A stretch of 64,000 nucleotides of DNA from the NCBI GenBank assembly GCA_964512285.1, contig CAZEJO010000005.1, positions 22,656-86,655 of the forward strand, written 5' to 3'. The number at the start of each line of letters is the position of its first letter. Positions within the stretch are counted from its first letter, which is position 1. Source of the DNA: SM23-28-2 sp964512285. Its GTDB lineage: Bacteria; Chloroflexota; Dehalococcoidia; SM23-28-2. The notes under the pieces were generated by a model. The model saw only the letters and a list, made by a program, of their open reading frames with translations, made no database searches and had not been told where the DNA came from. Positions 58,938-64,000 of the stretch are shown piece after piece. A program made the translations under genes and the position numbers.

Positions 58938-60089
58938 ATGAGCCGTCAGACCTCGCTAGAAAAAGACAAGCCCTATCGGGCGCTTCAGCAGCTATTCGCC
59001 CGACATCCCATGGGTGCCCCCGACACCGATACCTTCATCGAGATCCTCAAGTTCTGCTACGAGCCGCAGGAGGCCCACCTGGCCGCCCACATGACCTGGG
59101 ACCTGGAGCCGGAGGAGGTGATCGCCAAGCGGGCGGGCATGAGCCTGGACGAGGCCGCGCCGCTGCTGACGACGATGGCCTCCAAGTTCTTCATCCGCGG
59201 CGTCAAGCGGCCCGACGGCGTGCGCGTCTTTCGTCTGCCCTACATCGTGCCCGGCCTGTTCGAGATGCCCTTCAGCGTGCGCCAGCCATCGCCGGACCTC
59301 GATAGGCTGGGTGACCTGTGGGAGAAGTATTTCGACGAGGCCTGGGGGCGCGAGCTCCACGGCGGCTCCATCCAGTTCGCACGCGCGCTGCCGGCCATCG
59401 AAGCCCCCAAGGACCAGGTCATGCCCTACGAAGACGCCGTTCAGATTGTCCAGCAAGCCTCCTTCCCGATCATCTACCCCTGCATGTGTCGCCAGGCTGC
59501 CCGCAACTGCGACGACCCCCTGGACGTCTGCATGGTCTTCGGCCTGGAGCTCTACGGTGGCAACGTGCCGGGGCAGCCGGTGCTCGACCCGGCCCAGATG
59601 GTGGACGGCCCACCCAGGGGGCGCCCTGTGTCGGTCGATGAGGCGGTCGAGGTGCTGAAGCGAGCGGAAAAGGCCGGCCTCGTTCATTGCACAATGAACG
59701 TCAAGGAGGACTTCTGGCTCATCTGCAACTGCTGCCGCCACGCCTGCCACGGTCTGCGAGGGATAACCCAGCTGGACATCCCCCACGCGGTAGCGCCATC
59801 CAGCTACTGGGCCGTCGTCGACGAGGACCTCTGTAATGGGTGTGAGGCCTGCGTGGAGCGCTGCCAGGTGGACGCCATCGAGATCAACGACAACATGGTC
59901 GCCGAGATAGACTACGAGCTCTGCCTGGGGTGCGGCATATGCATCTCGGAGTGTCCTCCTGAGGCGCTGCGGCTGGAGAAGCGCGACGACCGCATTTTCA
60001 CCCCAGCCGCCGATGCCCACGAGCTGTTCGTGATGATGGGCGCCTCCAAGGGCAGACCCTATCCGGTTCACCACCACCCACACGTCTAG
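58938..60089 (+). CDS. 4Fe-4S ferredoxin-type protein with extra cysteine clusters, function unknown
   Basis: 383 residues. An N-terminal helical, winged-helix-like region (1-110, with WDLEPEEVIAKRAGMSLDEAAPLL) is followed by cysteine-rich motifs CMCRQAARNC, CNCCRHAC, and two ferredoxin motifs CNGCEACVERC and CLGCGICISEC near 300-340. At least two 4Fe-4S clusters are expected, and perhaps a third. It probably carries electrons in the cytoplasm. The downstream crotonase and acyl-CoA dehydrogenases suggest a redox role in acyl-CoA metabolism. The start is 4 bp after the mini open frame. Confidence 0.82.
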   Translation: MSRQTSLEKDKPYRALQQLFARHPMGAPDTDTFIEILKFCYEPQEAHLAAHMTWDLEPEEVIAKRAGMSLDEAAPLLTTMASKFFIRGVKRPDGVRVFRLPYIVPGLFEMPFSVRQPSPDLDRLGDLWEKYFDEAWGRELHGGSIQFARALPAIEAPKDQVMPYEDAVQIVQQASFPIIYPCMCRQAARNCDDPLDVCMVFGLELYGGNVPGQPVLDPAQMVDGPPRGRPVSVDEAVEVLKRAEKAGLVHCTMNVKEDFWLICNCCRHACHGLRGITQLDIPHAVAPSSYWAVVDEDLCNGCEACVERCQVDAIEINDNMVAEIDYELCLGCGICISECPPEALRLEKRDDRIFTPAADAHELFVMMGASKGRPYPVHHHPHV

Positions 60090-60109
60090 GAGTTCGGAGG
60101 TTTGGACGT

Positions 60110-60901
60110 ATGAGCTATGAGACCATCCTTTTCGATGTCGAGGAGAACGTCGCCACTGTAACCATGAACCGACCGGAGGCAATGAACGCTCTCAGCGTCC
60201 AACTGGCGGAAGACCTGGTGGACGTCGTGAGCCGCTGCCGCGCCGACTCGAACGTGCGGGCGGTGGTGATCAAGGGAGCCGGCCGTGCCTTCTGCGCCGG
60301 CGGCGACCTGAAGTCGTTCAGCGATTTCCTGCAGGCCAACCCAGTGATAGCCTTCCGGACGCTCGCCTCCCGGCTGCACATTGGCATCATCGATGTTCGG
60401 CGCATGGAGAAGCCGGTCATCGCCCAGGTGCACGGAGTAGCCGTGGGCGCTGGCATGAGCCTGGCCCTGGCCTGCGACCTCACGATCGCGGCGGAGTCGG
60501 CCCAGTTCATCATGGCCTACCGTCGGGTCGGCCTCTCCCCCGACGGCAGCTCCACCTATTTCCTCCCCCGCCTGGTTGGACCCAAGAAGGCGCTGGAGAT
60601 CTTCTATACGGGCGACCCCATCACCGCCCCGGAGGCCGAGCGGCTAGGGCTCATCAACCGAGCCGTGCCGGACGCCGACCTGGAGAAGAAGACCCGTGCC
60701 CTTGCTCGCCGGCTGGCCCAGGGGCCGACCCTGGCCCTCGGGCGAGCCAAGGAGCTGGTCTACCGCAGCCTGGGCGAGACTCTGGAGACACAGCTAGAGC
60801 ACGAGCGGGACTTCATTGCCCTCAGCTCAACCACCGAGGACTTCCAGGAGGGAGTGCAGGCCTTCATCCAGAAACGGGAGCCGAAGTTCAGAGGCCGCTG
60901 A
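60110..60901 (+). CDS. Crotonase-family isomerase (PaaG-like)
   Basis: 263 residues. FCAGGDLKSF and HGVAVGAGMSLALACDL form the oxyanion hole. The first hydratase glutamate is replaced (GMSLAL). The second region reads AYRRVGLSPDGSSTYFLPRLVG, with Asp in place of Glu, as in PaaG-type 1,2-epoxyphenylacetyl-CoA or enoyl-CoA isomerases. Isomerase rather than hydratase activity is therefore likely. It lies 20 bp after the ferredoxin gene in the same operon. Confidence 0.86.
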   Translation: MSYETILFDVEENVATVTMNRPEAMNALSVQLAEDLVDVVSRCRADSNVRAVVIKGAGRAFCAGGDLKSFSDFLQANPVIAFRTLASRLHIGIIDVRRMEKPVIAQVHGVAVGAGMSLALACDLTIAAESAQFIMAYRRVGLSPDGSSTYFLPRLVGPKKALEIFYTGDPITAPEAERLGLINRAVPDADLEKKTRALARRLAQGPTLALGRAKELVYRSLGETLETQLEHERDFIALSSTTEDFQEGVQAFIQKREPKFRGR

Positions 60902-60928
60902 GCCCCAAGTCAAAGGAGGGAGAGCGGC

Positions 60929-61357
60929 ATGTCCGTAGACGAGAACACGTGGAAATTCTTCCAGCAGCATTTGGGCTACAGCGACGAGGAGATGGCCCTG
61001 TTTCGGGCCGATCCCCGCAACGAAGAGGTGCTCGCCAAGGGGCCGGAACTGATGCAGAAGACCATCGTGGCCGAGGTTGTGGAGTCGCACGGCTGCAACA
61101 GCCAGCACAAGGTGGGAGACCGCTTCCTCTTCGATGGGGCAGGCAATCTCCTAACCACCAAATGCCCCCGCCGCATCTGCATCTACGCCCTGCATACGCT
61201 CGCTGGTGCCATCTTCGCCAGTAACGAGCTGCTCTACGCCGGGGTGGACCCCGATTCGCTGCGCTTCCGCCGCGTCGGTTGCTTCGACGTCGGCGTCAGG
61301 TGCGGCGGCTGGGGGCACATCGTCATGGAGGTGCGAGTGGAGGACCGGAGCAAGTAG
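60929..61357 (+). CDS. Conserved small protein, function unknown (possibly TIGR04076-like)
   Basis: 142 residues with AAAGGAGGGAG before the ATG. An N-terminal helical part (ENTWKFFQQHLGYSDEEMALFRADPRNEEVL) precedes VVESHGCNSQHKVGDRFLFDGAGNLLTTKCPRRICIYALHTLAGAIFASNELLYAG. The spacing of KVGD, CP and a late Cys-rich end (RRVGCFDVGVRCGG) recalls the TIGR04076 group, but I cannot confirm this. It sits between the crotonase and the acyl-CoA dehydrogenases. Confidence 0.65.
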   Translation: MSVDENTWKFFQQHLGYSDEEMALFRADPRNEEVLAKGPELMQKTIVAEVVESHGCNSQHKVGDRFLFDGAGNLLTTKCPRRICIYALHTLAGAIFASNELLYAGVDPDSLRFRRVGCFDVGVRCGGWGHIVMEVRVEDRSK

Positions 61358-61448
61358 GGGACAGCCGAAGATAGGGAGCGACGCGAGGAAGAGGGGGCCC
61401 GCCGCCGGGAACAGCAGGAGGCGCGGTAGGGCAGAAGGTATCATTACG

Positions 61449-61476
61449 TTGACTCTTAGGTTGAAGGCTCTATAAT
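61449..61476 (+). promoter_or_regulatory. Sigma-70 promoter for the acyl-CoA dehydrogenase genes
   Basis: TTGACT (61449-61454), a 16-bp spacer and a perfect TATAAT (61471-61476), 50 bp before the ATG at 61527. It lets the dehydrogenases be expressed apart from the ferredoxin-crotonase genes. Confidence 0.75.
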
Positions 61477-61526
61477 TCACTTGGCCTTGGGGAGGCGGTC
61501 AAGGGTGGGGGCAAGGAGCAGAATCT

Positions 61527-62723
61527 ATGGACTTCCGAGATACACCGGAGGAAGCGGCCTTCAGGCGGGAGGTGAGGGAGTTTATCGCCCAGGAGGCTCC
61601 CAAGCCGGAGCACGGCGCCAGCATGGACGCCGTCAGCGGGTACGTCCAGGTGTTTGCTCAATCCCAAGGGTGGTTCAAGAAGCTAGGCGAAAGAGGCTGG
61701 ATCGCCCCTGCCTGGCCCAAGGAGTACGGCGGCGCGGGCATGACCGCCATGCAACAGTTCATCCTCAACGAGGAGATGGCTCTGGCACGGGCGCCCCGGC
61801 CCTTGCATCTAATCATCGGCGTAGGTATGGCCGGCCCGACCCTGATCGTTCACGGCACTGAGAAGCAGAAGAAGTATTACCTCCCTCGGATTCTCAGCGG
61901 CGAGGACATCTGGTGCCAGGGCTATTCTGAACCCGAGGCCGGCTCCGATCTCGCTTCCCTCAGGACACGTGCCGTCCGTGACGGCGACGACTATATCATC
62001 AACGGGCAGAAGATCTGGACCACCATCGCCCACATGGCCAAGTGGATGATCCTTCTGGCTCGCACCGACCCCGATGCCCCCAAGCACAAGGGCATCACCT
62101 ACTTCATCCTGGACATGAAGTCGCTGGGTGTGGAGGTGCGGCCTCTGATAAACATGGCCGGCGGCCAGGAGTTCAACGAGGTATTCTTCGACAGTGTGCG
62201 GGTGCCCAAGAGCAACATCATCAGCGAGGAGAACCGCGGCTGGTACACAGCGATGAATACTCTGGACTTCGAGCGGTCAGCGATAGGTTCAGCGATAGGC
62301 CTGCGCCAGGCGGTGGAAGACATCATCCTCTACGCCAGGGAGCACAGAGAGGACGGAAGCAGCAGGCTCCGCCTCAATCCCATGCTGCGCTACGAGCTGG
62401 TCGACCGCCTGCTGGAGGCCGAGGTAGGCCAGATGCTGTCCTATCGGACAATCTCTCTCCAGGCAAAGGGGCTTGTCCCCAACTACGAGGCGTCCATAGT
62501 CAAGCTCTACAACATGGAGCTGAACCAGCGCATTGCCCGCACAGGGATGAATGTCCTGGGCCCATACGGCCAACTGGCCAGAGCGTCCAAGTGGGCACCC
62601 CTGAAGGGCCGCCTTGAGCATATGTACCTGCGGTCGGTGGGAAGCACCATTGAGGGTGGCACCTCGGAGATCCAGCGGAACATCATCGCCATCCGCGGTC
62701 TGAGCCTGCCCCGCGGGGACTAG
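61527..62723 (+). CDS. Acyl-CoA dehydrogenase
   Basis: 398 residues beginning MDFRDTPEEAAFRREVREFI. The FAD/substrate motif WCQGYSEPEAGSDLASLRTRA, KIWTTIAHMAKWMILLARTD, and the C-terminal EGGTSEIQRNIIAIRGLSLPRG are family signatures. It would introduce a double bond into an acyl-CoA and pass electrons to Etf. The chain-length specificity is unknown. It has AAGGAG before the start and its own promoter. It shares start and end motifs with the next two genes, but is the most diverged of the three. Confidence 0.93.
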   Translation: MDFRDTPEEAAFRREVREFIAQEAPKPEHGASMDAVSGYVQVFAQSQGWFKKLGERGWIAPAWPKEYGGAGMTAMQQFILNEEMALARAPRPLHLIIGVGMAGPTLIVHGTEKQKKYYLPRILSGEDIWCQGYSEPEAGSDLASLRTRAVRDGDDYIINGQKIWTTIAHMAKWMILLARTDPDAPKHKGITYFILDMKSLGVEVRPLINMAGGQEFNEVFFDSVRVPKSNIISEENRGWYTAMNTLDFERSAIGSAIGLRQAVEDIILYAREHREDGSSRLRLNPMLRYELVDRLLEAEVGQMLSYRTISLQAKGLVPNYEASIVKLYNMELNQRIARTGMNVLGPYGQLARASKWAPLKGRLEHMYLRSVGSTIEGGTSEIQRNIIAIRGLSLPRGD

Positions 62724-62740
62724 AGGAGGGGAAGGGTATT

Positions 62741-63928
62741 ATGGACTTTCGCTTTACGCCTGAAGAGCAGGCCTTCCGCCAGGAGGTGCGCGAGTTCATT
62801 CGCCGGGAGATGCCGCCAGACTGGGAGGGTGTCTTCCTGGAGGAGACGGAAGAGGAGTGGAAGAAGGGGCGCGCCTTCGTCAAGAAGCTGTCCCAGAAGG
62901 GATGGGTGGCCCCCTCCTGGCCCAAAGAGTACGGCGGCATGGAAGCCTCTCCTGCTCTGCAACTGGTCTACAACGAGGAGATGGGCTATCACCGAGCACC
63001 CATCGGCTCCATCATACAGGCCGTGGGCTACATCGGGCCGGCCATTCTCTTCTTTGGCACCGAGGAGCAGAAAAACCAGCATCTCCCTCCCATCACCGCT
63101 GGCGAGACGGTGTGGTGTCAGGGCTTCTCCGAGCCGGAGGCGGGCTCCGACCTGGCCTCCCTCAAGACACGCGCTGTGAAAGACGGCGACGACTGGGTGA
63201 TCAACGGGGACAAGATCTGGACTAGCAACGCCCATCGCTCCGAGTGGTGCATCCTGCTGGCCCGGACGGACCCGGCGGCGCCCAAGCATAAGGGCATCAG
63301 CTTCTTCCTGGTGGACATGGAGACGCCGGGGATCACCGTCCAGCCCACTATCAACATGGCCAACGTGCACAGCTTCAACCAGGTGTTCTTCGAGGACGTG
63401 CGCGTCCCCAACAGCGCCCTCCTGGGCCACGAGAACCAGGGCTGGTACATCGCCGCCATGACCCTGGACTACGAGCGCTCGAGCCTGGTGGCGGCGGCCG
63501 TGTCCATGGCCAAGCGCGGCCTGGACGACCTCATCGAATACTGCAAGGAGACGAAGGTCAACGGCGGAAGTCTGCTGGATAACCCGCTGGTGCGTCACAA
63601 GCTGTCGGAGATAGCCATCGAGATAGAGGTGGGCAAGTACATGGTCTATCGGGTGGTGTCTCAACAGGCGCGGCAGGAGCCGGGCAGCATAGAGGCAGCG
63701 GTGTGCAAGCTGTACAATACTGAGATGGACGTGCGGTTGGCCAACACCGGCATCCAGATCCTGGGCCTGTACGGGCAACTGCACAAGGATTCCAAGTGGG
63801 CGCAGTTGATGGGGCGCTTCCAGAAATCGTACCTATATGCCATCGCCATGGTGGTAGGCGGCGGCAGCAGCGAGATCCAGCGCAATATCATCGCCATGCG
63901 CGGGTTGAGCCTGCCCCGCGGGGGCTAG
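62741..63928 (+). CDS. Acyl-CoA dehydrogenase
   Basis: 395 residues beginning MDFRFTPEEQAFRQEVREFI. WCQGFSEPEAGSDLASLKTRAVKDGDDWVINGDKIWTSNAHRSEWC and the ending GGGSSEIQRNIIAMRGLSLPRGG match the family. It is a paralogue of the preceding gene, 17 bp downstream, and its first 53 bases are identical to the start of the third gene at 63948. It is probably part of a heteromeric or substrate-diversified set of dehydrogenases feeding Etf. Confidence 0.93.
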   Translation: MDFRFTPEEQAFRQEVREFIRREMPPDWEGVFLEETEEEWKKGRAFVKKLSQKGWVAPSWPKEYGGMEASPALQLVYNEEMGYHRAPIGSIIQAVGYIGPAILFFGTEEQKNQHLPPITAGETVWCQGFSEPEAGSDLASLKTRAVKDGDDWVINGDKIWTSNAHRSEWCILLARTDPAAPKHKGISFFLVDMETPGITVQPTINMANVHSFNQVFFEDVRVPNSALLGHENQGWYIAAMTLDYERSSLVAAAVSMAKRGLDDLIEYCKETKVNGGSLLDNPLVRHKLSEIAIEIEVGKYMVYRVVSQQARQEPGSIEAAVCKLYNTEMDVRLANTGIQILGLYGQLHKDSKWAQLMGRFQKSYLYAIAMVVGGGSSEIQRNIIAMRGLSLPRGG

Positions 63929-63947
63929 AGAAGGGAAGGGTTATCTT

Positions 63948-64000
63948 ATGGACTTTCGCTTTACGCCTGAAGAGCAGGCCTTCCGCCAGGAGGTGCGCGA
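63948..64000 (+). CDS. Acyl-CoA dehydrogenase, 5' end only (window edge)
   Basis: The last 53 bases encode MDFRFTPEEQAFRQEVR and continue out of the window. They are identical, base for base, to 62741-62793. The ribosome-site region also resembles that of the preceding gene. It is the third gene of a tandem array; its true length and divergence cannot be seen. Confidence 0.85.
   Translation, partial: MDFRFTPEEQAFRQEVR

Overview
The window is high-GC bacterial DNA, densely packed and free of insertion sequences and phage genes. Several traits would fit an uncultured member of the Chloroflexota (Dehalococcoidia-like): a split glycine dehydrogenase (gcvPA/gcvPB), an Etf-linked membrane Fe-S oxidoreductase next to etfB, a T-box on the ilv-leu operon, and dispersed palindromic intergenic repeats. 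This assignment is an inference from gene content, not a measured phylogeny. A run of 100 Ns inside gcvPB shows a scaffolded draft, probably metagenomic, assembly.

Layout. 1-6300 (minus strand) is a fatty-acid beta-oxidation operon: two enoyl-CoA hydratases, an acyl-CoA ligase, an Etf:quinone oxidoreductase and etfB. It faces an SDR gene (6463), a tandem MarR-type regulator and a LarA-family racemase. 10133-16846 (minus) is a glycine-cleavage operon (MBL hydrolase, gcvT, gcvH, gcvPA, gcvPB, lipoprotein, alanine-glyoxylate aminotransferase). 17027-19531 holds two exported proteins of unknown role. 19671-35874 is the branched-chain amino-acid block: ilvE and a PH-domain membrane protein, then a leucine T-box leader followed by ilvD, ilvB, ilvN, ilvC, leuA, leuC, leuD, leuB and cimA. 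A metallo-beta-lactamase-fold gene and an HTH-nuclease gene sit between leuC and leuD.

36139-49809 carries a small zinc-ribbon gene, tRNA-Pro, a TPR protein, an ABC exporter, a cyclic-nucleotide-binding protein, gyrA-hsp20-lon, a hydroxyacid dehydrogenase and a GGDEF/HD-GYP sensor. 49826-55947 is housekeeping: a phosphoesterase, thiL, tsaE, tsaB, ndk, rsfS, mnmA and two small membrane proteins. It is interspersed with palindromic repeats. Two tRNA-Ser genes, a LysM lipoprotein and a DUF72 protein follow. From 57858 to the end lies a second lipid or acyl-CoA catabolic cluster: a TetR regulator with a palindromic operator, a multi-cluster ferredoxin protein, a crotonase and three tandem acyl-CoA dehydrogenases, the last cut by the window edge.

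How it fits together. The acyl-CoA dehydrogenases at the right end need an electron-transferring flavoprotein, and EtfB plus the membrane oxidoreductase at the left end could pass those electrons to quinone. The ilv-leu-cimA operon appears to read leucyl-tRNA charging through a T-box with one specifier but two antiterminator/terminator units. The strongest anomalies are that partly duplicated T-box, and repeated scraps of the leuC 3' end that flank each gene inserted between leuC and leuD. Many promoters are unusually readable (TTGACA/TATAAT type), and several place the transcription start at or next to the start codon, suggesting leaderless mRNAs.
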